In this document: one piece after another, positions 43,371 to 51,546 of the stretch | How positions within the stretch are numbered: the stretch's first letter is position 1 | How the letters are laid out: each line of letters begins with the position of its first letter | DNA from: Nocardia wallacei | Lineage (GTDB): Bacteria > Actinomycetota > Actinomycetes > Mycobacteriales > Mycobacteriaceae | Reading direction: 5' to 3' | Length of the DNA stretch: 64,000 nucleotides | Assembly: GCF_014466955.1 (NCBI RefSeq) | Contig: NZ_AP023396.1 | Location: 62,001-126,000, forward strand | The notes under the pieces: model-generated | What the model was told of the DNA's origin: nothing | Databases searched by the model: none | Seen by the model: only the letters and a program-made list of their open reading frames with translations | Made by a program: the position numbers and the translations under genes

Positions 43371-44905
43371 GGCAGCTTGCGGGAGCGGAGTTCGTGGCCC
43401 TTGGAGGTTTTGCAGCGGCCGGTCTCCAGGTCCCACTGCCAGCCGTGCAGGTTGCAGGTGAGCGTATTGCCTTCCACCACACCGAACTTCGACAGGTCGG
43501 CTTTGAGGTGCGGGCAGCGGCGCTGCACCTCCCACCCGGCGATCTCGCACGAGGCCGAATCGTCGTGTGCCTCGGCGAACCAGCCGTCGGCGTAGGCGAT
43601 GCGCTCGTCGGTGAGGCATTTGAAGAAGGTGTACAGGTACTCGTTGTAGCCGCCGATGCGCCATGCCTGGAACCGGGTGGACAGGAAGATGGTGTTCACC
43701 CAGTCCGGCTCGCCGTCGCGCAGCACGGTGCGCACCAGTCGCGGATCGATGCGGAACCCGTAGCGGTACTTGCCTTCTCCGTCGATCGGGCCGCGCACCA
43801 CGCGCTTGGGAAAGTCCAGCACCACGGTCTCGTCGCCGAGCACGAGGCCCACGGGGTAGCCGATGCCGTCGCAGATCAGGTCGCTCTGCGCCATGATCGG
43901 CTCGAACAGCTCCTTCAGCTGCGGCAGCAGCGGGCCGTCTCCCGAGGCCCAGGTGGCCTTCTCGGCCGCCAGCACCGGGGCCAGCCGCTGCGCCATGCGC
44001 TCGATGTATCCGGCCTTGTCATCGTAGATCTCGCCCGGATCGAACGGGTGGGTGAGGGTCAACTCCGCACCGCGCACCTCGGCGACCGATCCCGGAATCA
44101 TCAGCACCCCACCGGCATTGCCGTGGATGCGCATCTGCTCCAGGAACACCATCTGGTCGGGGAAGATGTTGCCCTCGTCACCGCGGTCGTCGTTCAGGTA
44201 GCGCAGCTCCGGGTCCAGGAACACCGGCGGTCCGGCGGAGGGCACCACCCAGGTCGCCCCGACCTGCTCGATGTAGCTGCGCGCCCGGTCCATCCCGCGC
44301 TGGCGCTTCTGCTTGCCGAAGTTGGACTTGGTGCGGTTGGGGATGTCGTAGACCATCGGATACCAGATGGCGCCCGAATACTGCAGCAGATGGATGTCGA
44401 CGTGCCCGAACTGCTCGTGCAGCACATCCATGTCCACCGGCCGGGCGTCGTTCATGTTGAAGCACACCGTCTCGCCGTCGGCGACCACCAGGCCGGAGTC
44501 GCCGATCGGCCCGTCGGCGGGCGCACGCAGCGCGATGATCATCACATCGAGGTCGCCGCCCGGGCCGTGCACCGTGTGCTTGACCGAGTCCTCGGTCTCG
44601 AAGAACTTGTGGAAGCCGAGCTTCTCCAGTTCCCGCCGCAGATCCGGCACCGGGTAGTCCGGCAGCAGGACGGTCGCGTCCTTGTTGACGTGGTCGATCA
44701 GGTGCTGCGCGTCGAAGTGGTCGCGGTGCAGGTGCGAGACGTAGAGGAAATCGCAGTCACCCAGCTCGTCCCAGTCCAGCCGGGTGTTGTCGGGGAACGG
44801 GAACCACGAACCGAAATACGCCGGGTTGACCCACGGATCGCAGAGGATCGTCCCGGCCGCGGTGCGGATGTGGAATCCGGCGTGTCCGACGCTGGTGATC
44901 TGCAC
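43367..44905 (-). CDS. Metallo-beta-lactamase fold protein fused to a Rieske domain
   Basis: 512-aa two-domain protein. The N-terminal UlaG-type MBL fold has GHAGFHI and the metal motif SHLHRDHFD (His58, His60, Asp62, His63). A long middle region of its own (FGKQKRQRGMDRARSYIEQVGATWVVPSAGPPVFLD) follows. The C-terminus has a Rieske centre: Cys464-Pro-His466 and Cys484-Asn-Leu-His487. The layout recalls CMP-Neu5Ac hydroxylase-type proteins, a related protein being M. tuberculosis Rv3818 in the same neighbourhood. It may be an oxygenase, but its substrate is unknown. GTG 44905 is preceded by AGGAGGG, so a TTG start at 44938 is rejected. Confidence 0.88.
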   Translation of the reverse strand: MQITSVGHAGFHIRTAAGTILCDPWVNPAYFGSWFPFPDNTRLDWDELGDCDFLYVSHLHRDHFDAQHLIDHVNKDATVLLPDYPVPDLRRELEKLGFHKFFETEDSVKHTVHGPGGDLDVMIIALRAPADGPIGDSGLVVADGETVCFNMNDARPVDMDVLHEQFGHVDIHLLQYSGAIWYPMVYDIPNRTKSNFGKQKRQRGMDRARSYIEQVGATWVVPSAGPPVFLDPELRYLNDDRGDEGNIFPDQMVFLEQMRIHGNAGGVLMIPGSVAEVRGAELTLTHPFDPGEIYDDKAGYIERMAQRLAPVLAAEKATWASGDGPLLPQLKELFEPIMAQSDLICDGIGYPVGLVLGDETVVLDFPKRVVRGPIDGEGKYRYGFRIDPRLVRTVLRDGEPDWVNTIFLSTRFQAWRIGGYNEYLYTFFKCLTDERIAYADGWFAEAHDDSASCEIAGWEVQRRCPHLKADLSKFGVVEGNTLTCNLHGWQWDLETGRCKTSKGHELRSRKLP

Positions 44906-44950
44906 GAAGAAAGTCCCTCCTGAACCGTTACCAGCCAACCAGGGTAGCCG

Positions 44951-45811
44951 CTAGGAGGAGACGTCGCCGACGCAGTAACCCCGGTCCGTCGCCTTCACGG
45001 TGAAAGTCCGTTCCTGCTGCGTGCCCGTGGCGTCGGTGACCGGCGCCGACACGGTCAGATAACCGGTGCGCAGCTGCTCGGAGGTGATCGAGTCGTCGAC
45101 GAAGGACTTCACACCGGTGAGCTTGTTCGGGTTGGTGACCAGCGGCGGCACCGCGGAGCGGCCGCTGCCGGTGGGATCCCAGCCGGCCGCGCACACCAGC
45201 GGGTGGGTCGCCTCCCGATCGGCCGGGTCCAGCGGCGTGCCCGCGGCGCGGGCCAGGTAGCGCCGGACGGTGTGGCGGGCATCGGCGTCGGTGAACCCGA
45301 TCTCGCTGCCGGAGGGGAACACTCGCGGGCAGGCATAGCCGGTGGCGATGTCGGAGCGTTGCGCCACGACCGTGGCGGCGGGGCCCTTCCAGACGATGGC
45401 GGTGCCGTCGTCGACGCCCGGCTCGGCGAGTGCGGCGAGAACGGCCTGCTTGTCGGTGTACATGGTTTCCACATTGCGCGGGGCCATGGTCCAGCACTTG
45501 TCCACCAGCCGGGCCTGCGGCAGTTCCTGCAGATCGATCGCCCAGCGGGTCAGCGCGTCCGCGGCGGCGGAGTCGGCGGATTCCAGCGAGACGGTGACCG
45601 CCGTCTCGCCCGCGGCGGGTGTCACCGGCTGCGCGGCGGTGAGTGTCGCGGCCGCGCTCTCGCCGCCATCGGCGTAGTCGGTGCCCTCGATCCCGACGCG
45701 CGAATCACATCCGGTCGCGGTGGCGACGGCGAACGCGGCGAGGCCCGCGAGTAGCGCTCCCCGGCCCGCCCGGCGGCGTCGTTCCCGCGATGCTGGTCGG
45801 GGGCATTTCAC
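44951..45811 (-). CDS. Lipoprotein of unknown function
   Basis: 286-aa exported lipoprotein. After an Arg-rich N-terminus a hydrophobic segment ends in a lipobox-like VATATGC, so the mature protein starts at Cys. The external part has three more cysteines (DKCWTM, GYACPRV, HPLVCAAG) and a C-terminal YCVGDVSS; two disulfides are possible. No family recognised. The Rieske gene follows 45 nt downstream on the same strand and may be co-transcribed. Confidence 0.78.
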   Translation of the reverse strand: MKCPRPASRERRRRAGRGALLAGLAAFAVATATGCDSRVGIEGTDYADGGESAAATLTAAQPVTPAAGETAVTVSLESADSAAADALTRWAIDLQELPQARLVDKCWTMAPRNVETMYTDKQAVLAALAEPGVDDGTAIVWKGPAATVVAQRSDIATGYACPRVFPSGSEIGFTDADARHTVRRYLARAAGTPLDPADREATHPLVCAAGWDPTGSGRSAVPPLVTNPNKLTGVKSFVDDSITSEQLRTGYLTVSAPVTDATGTQQERTFTVKATDRGYCVGDVSS

Positions 45812-45881
45812 TGCGGTGAACCTCTTTCGGTGTGCGTGCGCTGGGAGCGCGGGCTGTGGTGGGGACTACGCTAGCGGAATT

Positions 45882-46664
45882 GTGGAACCCGTCTACCGGA
45901 CGATCATCGGCCTGGCCCGGACCGTCTTCTTCGCACAGGGACTGAAGTTCAAGGTCACCGGGGATGAGCACATCCCCGCGACCGGTGGCGCGGTCATCGC
46001 GATCAACCACACCGGGTACATGGACTTCACCTACGCCGGGCTGCCCGCGCGGACGCCGAAGCGCTACATCCGTTTCATGGCGAAGAAGGAGGTCTTCGAC
46101 GACAAGATCTCCGGTCCGATCATGCGCGCGCTCAAGCATATTCCGGTGGATCGCGCGGCGGGGGCGGATTCCTATCAAGCCGCGGTGGAGTATCTGCGCC
46201 GGGGCGAACTGGTGGGCGTCTACCCCGAGGCCACCATCAGCCGCAGCTTCGAGATCAAGGAGTTCAAGTCGGGTGCGGCCCGGATGGCGATCGAGGCGGG
46301 CGTGCCGATCATCCCGATGGTGATCTGGGGCGCGCAGCGGGTCTGGACCAAGGGGCATCCGAAGCGGCTGGGGCGGACCAACACTCCGATCTCGATCGCC
46401 GTCGGCGAGCCCATCCGGCCCCCCGCCGTACCCGACGGCGATATCGCGGCGGCCGCCGCGGAGCTGACCGCCACTCTGCGCACGACCATGCAGGAGCTGC
46501 TGGCGCGATTACAGCAGAACTATGTGCACGAACCGGGCGCATACTGGGTTCCGGCCCGCCTCGGTGGCAGCGCCCCGACGCTCGCCGAGGCCGACGCGAT
46601 GGATGCCGCGGAGGCCGCCGAGAAGGCCGCGCGCCGGGCGGGTGCGGACGACGCCGCGGAGTAG
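45882..46664 (+). CDS. 1-acylglycerol-3-phosphate acyltransferase, PlsC family (copy 1)
   Basis: 260-aa acyltransferase of phospholipid or related lipid synthesis. The four motifs are visible: NHTGYMDF (HxxxxD), a mid IPVDRAAG, VYPEATISRSF in place of the EGT motif, and IIPMVIWGAQRVW. It has no obvious membrane helix beyond the N-terminal hydrophobic patch (LARTVFFAQGLKF). GTG 45882 is chosen by alignment with copy 2; the spacing to a possible TACGCT is nine nt. The Ala/Glu-rich tail is dispensable-looking. Confidence 0.9.
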   Translation: MEPVYRTIIGLARTVFFAQGLKFKVTGDEHIPATGGAVIAINHTGYMDFTYAGLPARTPKRYIRFMAKKEVFDDKISGPIMRALKHIPVDRAAGADSYQAAVEYLRRGELVGVYPEATISRSFEIKEFKSGAARMAIEAGVPIIPMVIWGAQRVWTKGHPKRLGRTNTPISIAVGEPIRPPAVPDGDIAAAAAELTATLRTTMQELLARLQQNYVHEPGAYWVPARLGGSAPTLAEADAMDAAEAAEKAARRAGADDAAE

Positions 46665-46698
46665 CACCGGCGGCAGCAGTACAGGGAGTTTCGAGAAT

Positions 46699-47451
46699 AT
46701 GTCGCGGGAACCGGTCTTCGACGTGCTCACCGGCTTGGTCCGGTCGCTGTTCTGGGCGCAGGGGCTGCGCATCGATATCGCCGGGCAGCACCATCTTCCG
46801 CGAGCGGGCGGCGCCGTGCTCGCCGTGAACCACACGGCCTACCTGGATTTCATGGAGGTCGGTCTGGTCGGGCGCGAATCGGGCCGCAATGTCCGGTACA
46901 TGATGAAGGCCGAGCTGGAGCGCGGCATCGTGGGCTGGCTGATGAAGCACTGCAAGGCGATCGGCGTGGACCGCAGCGCGGGCGCGGAATCGTTCGCGCG
47001 GGCGGTGGCGGCGTTGCGCGCCGGCGAGATCGTGGTGGTGTATCCGGAGGCCACCATCAGTCGCAGCTTCGAGCTGAAGGAGTTCAAGTCGGGTGCGGCC
47101 CGGATGGCGATCGCGGCGGAGGTGCCGATCGTCCCGATGGTGATCTGGGGTGCGCAGCGGGTGTGGACCAAGGACCTGCCGCGGCGGCTCGGCCGCCATC
47201 GTTTCCCGATCAATATCCGCCTCGGCGCGCCGATCCCTCCGCGCGAGCCCGCCGACGACCTCACCGCCGAATTGCGTTCCCGCATGCGGGAACTGCTCGA
47301 CCGGGCCCAGCAGTCCTACGACATGCCCGCGGGAGCCCGCTGGGTGCCCGCCCGCCTCGGCGGCGCCGCCCCGACACCCGAGCAGGCCGCGGTGCTGGAT
47401 CGGGAGGAACTGGCGCGCCGGAGGGCCAAGAAGGACGCGCGCGACACCTGA
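46699..47451 (+). CDS. 1-acylglycerol-3-phosphate acyltransferase, PlsC family (copy 2)
   Basis: 250-aa tandem paralogue of the gene upstream. It repeats the motifs: NHTAYLDF, IGVDRSAGAE, VYPEATISRSFELKEFKSGAARMA and VPMVIWGAQRVWTK. The block around YPEATISRSF is almost identical in the two copies, and the N- and C-terminal parts have diverged. The start ATG 46699 follows AGGGAG with a 12-nt gap. The genes are 34 nt apart and probably one operon. M. tuberculosis has a similar cluster near Rv3814c-Rv3816c, as I recall it. Confidence 0.9.
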   Translation: MSREPVFDVLTGLVRSLFWAQGLRIDIAGQHHLPRAGGAVLAVNHTAYLDFMEVGLVGRESGRNVRYMMKAELERGIVGWLMKHCKAIGVDRSAGAESFARAVAALRAGEIVVVYPEATISRSFELKEFKSGAARMAIAAEVPIVPMVIWGAQRVWTKDLPRRLGRHRFPINIRLGAPIPPREPADDLTAELRSRMRELLDRAQQSYDMPAGARWVPARLGGAAPTPEQAAVLDREELARRRAKKDARDT

Positions 47452-47465
47452 TCGGCACCGCGACG

Positions 47466-48833
47466 TCACGCCGGTTCGGCGCCCAGAACCAGTGCCGCTC
47501 CGGCGATTCCGATGCCGGTGGCGATCCAGAACGCCGTGGGGAAGCCACTCGTCGCCGCGCCCACGACGAGCGCCGCGCCCAGCTGGCTGCCGAGCGCGCC
47601 GCCGACCGTCCGGGACACGGTGTTGATGCCGTTGGCCGTGGCCGCCCGCCCCGGGTCGACCACGCGGTGCAGCTGCGACGGCAGCGCCGTCATCACCAGG
47701 CCGGTGCCGAGACCGATCGGCAGCGCGCACACCGCGGCCTGCCACATCGCCCCGTGGGCGACGGCGAGCAGCGCGGCACCGGCGGCGGTCAGCAGTAGCC
47801 CGGCGGCCAGTGGCAGGCGCGGTCCCCGACGGGCGATCACCCGGCCCGCGACCGCTCCGGCGGGCAGCACCACGAGTGTCGACGGCAGCATCACCAGCCC
47901 GGCCGCCGTGACCGACCCACCGAAACCGCCTGCGGTGGAGGGTGTTTCGACCAGCTTCGGCACCAGCACGTAGTACATGAACTGCACCGCGCCCAGCGTG
48001 AGCGCCGCGAGATGGGCAACCCCGATCGGCCGACGCAGCACCAGGTCCATCGCGATGAGCGGCTGCCGCGAGCGCCGCTCGACCCGCCCGAAGACGATCA
48101 GCAGCAGCACTCCTCCGGCGGCGAGCGTCAGCGTCGGCCCGGACAGCCACCCGCTGGTCGGCCCGACGGTCAGCGCCAGCAGAATGCCGCACAGTCCGCC
48201 CGCCAGCAGTGCGGTACCCGCCGGGTCGAGCCGTCCGCTGCCGGTGCCCGGGCCGTCCGGCACATACCGCTGGGTGAGCACGAGCGCGGTCACGATCAGC
48301 CCCGCGCCGACGACGAAAAGCCAACGCCACGAGCCATGGTCGACGATCAGTCCGCCGCATACCAGCGCGATGCCCGCCGCACCGCCCACCAGGCCGGACA
48401 GTAGCCCGAGTCCGGCATGTACGCGCTCGGGCGGCAGCACGTCCGGGACGGAGCCGAAGGCCAGCGGCAGCACCGCGAGGCTGATGCCCTGTCCCGCGCG
48501 GGCCGCGATCAGGACGCCGATGTGCGGGGCGAGCAGGGCCACCACGGTCGCGGCCAGGTAGAGCGCCAGCACGACGAGCAGCATCCGCCGCCGCCCGTAC
48601 CGATCGCCGAGCCGGCTCACCAGCGGCGTGAGGATGGCACTGGCGAGCAGGGGCGCGCTCATCACGGCCCAGGTCGCGGCGGTCGCGCTGGTGTGCAACG
48701 CCGCCTCGAGTACGCCGATCGCCGGTACCAGCATGGTCTGCATCAAGCCGTAGGACAGCACGCCGAGCGCCAGCGCCAGCATGGCGGCGCCGGGCCGGGT
48801 GGGCCGGACAGTGGTCGGGGTTCGGGTGGTCAC
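47466..48833 (-). CDS. MFS multidrug transporter (DHA2 type)
   Basis: 455-aa transporter with about 14 helices, as in the DHA2 drug:H+ antiporter family. Motif A is SRLGDRYGRRRMLL. The following RAGQGISLAVLPLAFG resembles motif B, and LLSGLVGGAAGIALVCGGLIVDHGSWRWLFVV resembles the family's motif C region. Start GTG 48833 follows GAGGAGG. A TetR-type gene is transcribed away from it and palindromic half-sites overlie its promoter, so it is probably induced by a ligand of that repressor. Substrate unknown. Confidence 0.9.
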   Translation of the reverse strand: MTTRTPTTVRPTRPGAAMLALALGVLSYGLMQTMLVPAIGVLEAALHTSATAATWAVMSAPLLASAILTPLVSRLGDRYGRRRMLLVVLALYLAATVVALLAPHIGVLIAARAGQGISLAVLPLAFGSVPDVLPPERVHAGLGLLSGLVGGAAGIALVCGGLIVDHGSWRWLFVVGAGLIVTALVLTQRYVPDGPGTGSGRLDPAGTALLAGGLCGILLALTVGPTSGWLSGPTLTLAAGGVLLLIVFGRVERRSRQPLIAMDLVLRRPIGVAHLAALTLGAVQFMYYVLVPKLVETPSTAGGFGGSVTAAGLVMLPSTLVVLPAGAVAGRVIARRGPRLPLAAGLLLTAAGAALLAVAHGAMWQAAVCALPIGLGTGLVMTALPSQLHRVVDPGRAATANGINTVSRTVGGALGSQLGAALVVGAATSGFPTAFWIATGIGIAGAALVLGAEPA

Positions 48834-48851
48834 GCAAGCCTCCTCAGCAAT

Positions 48852-48903
48852 GCGAACGGCGTTCGCGTAAGGCGAACCTAACTAACGCGAACGTTGACCG
48901 CAA
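48852..48903 (-). promoter_or_regulatory. MFS promoter with palindromic TetR-type operator
   Basis: On the minus strand TTGCGG (48903-48898) and TAGGTT (48880-48875) are spaced by 17 bp. Just downstream lies the palindrome GCGAACG-G-CGTTCGC (48852-48866). Further GCGAAC half-sites lie at 48872 and 48887. A repressor here would block the start of the MFS transcript. Confidence 0.55.
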
Positions 48904-49020
48904 GGGTTGTCGCGGACGTGCGCCGGACCGCCCCCGATCTGCGCCCGCCAGGTGAGTGGGTCCGTGCCGACCCGCCCCGCGCACCCGCCTAGGCTCGGCG
49001 GCACGGCTGAAGGGAGTGAG

Positions 49021-49623
49021 GTGCGCGCACAACCGCTGACCCGGGACGCGATCGTCGCCGCCGCGCGCCGCGTCGCCGACGCGGAGGGCCTGGCCGCGCT
49101 GACGCTGCGACGGCTGGCGCAGGAACTGGACACCGGCCAGGCCTCGCTGTATCGGCACATCACCGATCGGCGTGAACTCTTGGCGCTGTTGAACGACGAT
49201 CTGGCACAGGCGTTCCCGGTCGTGCGGACCGGCCGACCCCGGGAGCGGATCCTGCGGCAGTGGCTCGGATCGCATCGCGTGCTGCTCGACCATCCCTGGG
49301 CGGGCCGGGTGATCATCGAGGCCACGTCGGTCACGGCCACCGCCCTGCCGTTCGCCGAATCCGCGCTGGACGCCCTGCTGGCCGCGGGCTTGTCGCCGGA
49401 TGTCGCGGCGCGCACCTACCGCGCCGTCTGGCAACTGCTGCTCGGGTACGTGGTCAACGACCATCCGCTCGGGCACCCGGGCTTCGACCTCGATGCCGAC
49501 CGGTTTCCGGCTCTGGTCACCGCGCGGCCGCACCTGGCCGCCGCCGACGCGCCGGCCGAGTTCGAGTGGGCGTTGCGGCGCCTGCTCGACGCCGTGCTCG
49601 GTCCCGATCCCGAAACGGATTGA
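49021..49623 (+). CDS. TetR-family regulator of the MFS pump
   Basis: 200-aa TetR/AcrR-like protein. The N-terminal HTH is RDAIVAAARRVADAEGLAALTLRRLAQELDTGQASLYRHITDRRELL. The ligand domain is helical and resembles TetR_C class regulators (RQWLGSHRVLLDHPWAGRVIIEATSVT). Start GTG 49021 follows AAGGGAGTGAG. It diverges from the MFS gene with a 187-bp gap holding the operator. Confidence 0.88.
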   Translation: MRAQPLTRDAIVAAARRVADAEGLAALTLRRLAQELDTGQASLYRHITDRRELLALLNDDLAQAFPVVRTGRPRERILRQWLGSHRVLLDHPWAGRVIIEATSVTATALPFAESALDALLAAGLSPDVAARTYRAVWQLLLGYVVNDHPLGHPGFDLDADRFPALVTARPHLAAADAPAEFEWALRRLLDAVLGPDPETD

Positions 49624-49860
49624 ACCGCACCCGATACCGCGGTTCGGGGCCGGAATTGCAAACGCACGATTGCATTTCGAACCGGCGTCCACGGCCTTCC
49701 ATAGGACATTCTGTCTCGGTCACGGAATTCGAGTGCGCGAATACGTTCATGTGATTGAAGATTCAGCCGCGTCGAATGTGTACGACGTCAATGATGGGCT
49801 CGTCGGGCGAATTGCGAACTTCTTTTGGTACGTGCCGGGAAAGTCGGTAGCGTCGAGCGC

Positions 49861-50871
49861 ATGACGCGCTATCTGATGCCGGCGGAATCCGCTCCGCACG
49901 CCCGAACCTGGCTGGCCTGGCCGGCGAAGGAATCGGTGTGGGAGGAGCTGTTACCGCTGGTGCGCGCCGACATCGTGCGACTGGCCCGCGCGATCGCCGC
50001 CCGCGAGCCGGTCACCGTGCTGGCCCGGCGCGAGCAGGCCGACGAGGCGCGCCGGGCGTGCGGGGCGAGCGTGGAGGTGGTGCCCGCGCCGCTGGATGAT
50101 CTGTGGATTCGCGACACCGGCCCGATATGCGTCACCGGTCCGGACGGACCGGCCGGAATCGATTTCAACTTCAACGGCTGGGGGCAGAAGGCCGAATACC
50201 ACATGGACGCGAAGGTGGCGCGAAAACTGCTCGAGCACGCGGGTATTCCGCGGGTGGTCGCGCCGATCGTCGCGGAGGGCGGCGCACTGGAGGTGGACGG
50301 CGAGGGAACCCTGCTCACCACCGAGAGCGCGTTGGTCAACCCCAATCGCAATCCCGGATTCGCGCACGAGGAGATCGAAAAGGCGCTGCACGAAATGCTC
50401 GGCGTGACCAAAGTCGTCTGGCTGCAGGGGGTCGCCGGCGAGGATGTCACGGATTGTCACGTCGACGCCGTGGCGCGGTTCGCCGAGCCGGGCGTGGTGC
50501 TGGTGGATTGGCCGGTGCACCCGGACCCGGGTGACGTCTTCGCCCGCGCCGCGGTACGAGCGCGCGAGATCCTGCGCGAGGCCACCGACGCGGCGGGCCG
50601 CCGCTTCGAGATCATCGAGGTGCCGCAACCGGATTCGACCGCCCTGAGCGGCGAGCGCGGCCCCGACTTCCTGTACTCCTACGTCAATTTCTATGTCGGT
50701 AACGGGGCCGTCTACATGCCCGCCTACGGCGACCGCCGCGGCGACGACCGTGCCGCCGCGATCCTGGCCGACGCGTTCCCCGGCCGGGAGGTGGTGCCGG
50801 TGGAGTACAACGCGGTCCTCGAGGGCGGTGGCGGCATCCACTGCTCCACACAGCAGCAACCGGCGGCGTGA
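49861..50871 (+). CDS. aguA: Agmatine deiminase family protein
   Basis: 336-aa guanidino-group-modifying enzyme of the agmatine deiminase/PPAD fold, converting agmatine to N-carbamoylputrescine. Motifs are DLWIRDTGPICV, FNGWGQKAEYHMDAKVA, VAEGGALEVDGEGTLLTTESAL, VTDCHVDAVARF and the active-site Cys328 in GGGGIHCSTQQQP. ATG 49861 has TAGCGT seven nt upstream and no ribosome binding site. The 237 bp before it are relatively AT-rich and hold an inverted repeat (TGCAA near 49656 and TTGCA near 49670), but no gene. No carbamoylputrescine amidohydrolase is adjacent. The gene is convergent with the peptide-importer operon. Confidence 0.93.
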   Translation: MTRYLMPAESAPHARTWLAWPAKESVWEELLPLVRADIVRLARAIAAREPVTVLARREQADEARRACGASVEVVPAPLDDLWIRDTGPICVTGPDGPAGIDFNFNGWGQKAEYHMDAKVARKLLEHAGIPRVVAPIVAEGGALEVDGEGTLLTTESALVNPNRNPGFAHEEIEKALHEMLGVTKVVWLQGVAGEDVTDCHVDAVARFAEPGVVLVDWPVHPDPGDVFARAAVRAREILREATDAAGRRFEIIEVPQPDSTALSGERGPDFLYSYVNFYVGNGAVYMPAYGDRRGDDRAAAILADAFPGREVVPVEYNAVLEGGGGIHCSTQQQPAA

Positions 50872-50886
50872 CCGAAAGCGAAGGTG

Positions 50887-51546
50887 TCAGCTCGGATCCG
50901 AGCCCCGGATCGCGGCGAGCCACGTCGCGACGGCCGCGGCGACCGTGGTGGCGGCGATGAAGGCGACGAAACCGCCGCCCGTCACATAGACCCACAGCAG
51001 TCCGGCGAACGGGGCGGCGATGACCGACTGGGCGTCGAGCAACAGCCGACGGCCGAACCGGGCCGACCGCTCGGCGTGCGCCCGGCCGTCCGGATCGGGT
51101 CGCGTGGGATTGTCCGCCAACCGGCCGGGCGGCTCCGAAACTCGCAGCGGGCCGGACGGATACAGGCGCAGATCCCCGATGCGCACGGCGCCGCCGTCGA
51201 TTCGAGCCGTCGCGGCCTGGAGCGTGACCAGCGCCGGATCGAAATAGACCGGTAGCCAACGGGTCCGGCCGTTGACATCCAACTCCAGCCACGAACGGCT
51301 GAGCAACCGATATTGCTGGCGGACCCGCTTGCAGTCGGCGATGCCGGGCGCGAGCCCGCGCACCCGCGGCACCGAGCAGGCGACGGCGAGCCGCAGGGCC
51401 GTGTACCCCACCACCACCAAGCCCACCGCCGCCAGCATGCTCGACTGCTCGGAATCGGCGAACGGCGCCCAGGCGAGGCAGGTCACCAGGGCGCCGATCG
51501 TCGTCAGAACCGGATAGGCCAGGGGATGGCCCGAACCGGAAATCAC
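50887..51546 (-). CDS. Membrane protein of unknown function, end of the peptide-importer operon
   Basis: 219-aa protein with two N-terminal helices (LTTIGALVTCLAWAPFA, LAAVGLVVVGYTALRLAVAC), a cytosolic middle rich in charged residues (WLELDVNGRTRWLPVYFDPALVTL) and two C-terminal helices. Family not recognised. Its GTG start at 51546 overlaps the stop of the substrate-binding gene (GTGA), so it is translationally coupled to the operon. Whether it takes part in transport cannot be told. Confidence 0.72.
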   Translation of the reverse strand: MISGSGHPLAYPVLTTIGALVTCLAWAPFADSEQSSMLAAVGLVVVGYTALRLAVACSVPRVRGLAPGIADCKRVRQQYRLLSRSWLELDVNGRTRWLPVYFDPALVTLQAATARIDGGAVRIGDLRLYPSGPLRVSEPPGRLADNPTRPDPDGRAHAERSARFGRRLLLDAQSVIAAPFAGLLWVYVTGGGFVAFIAATTVAAAVATWLAAIRGSDPS

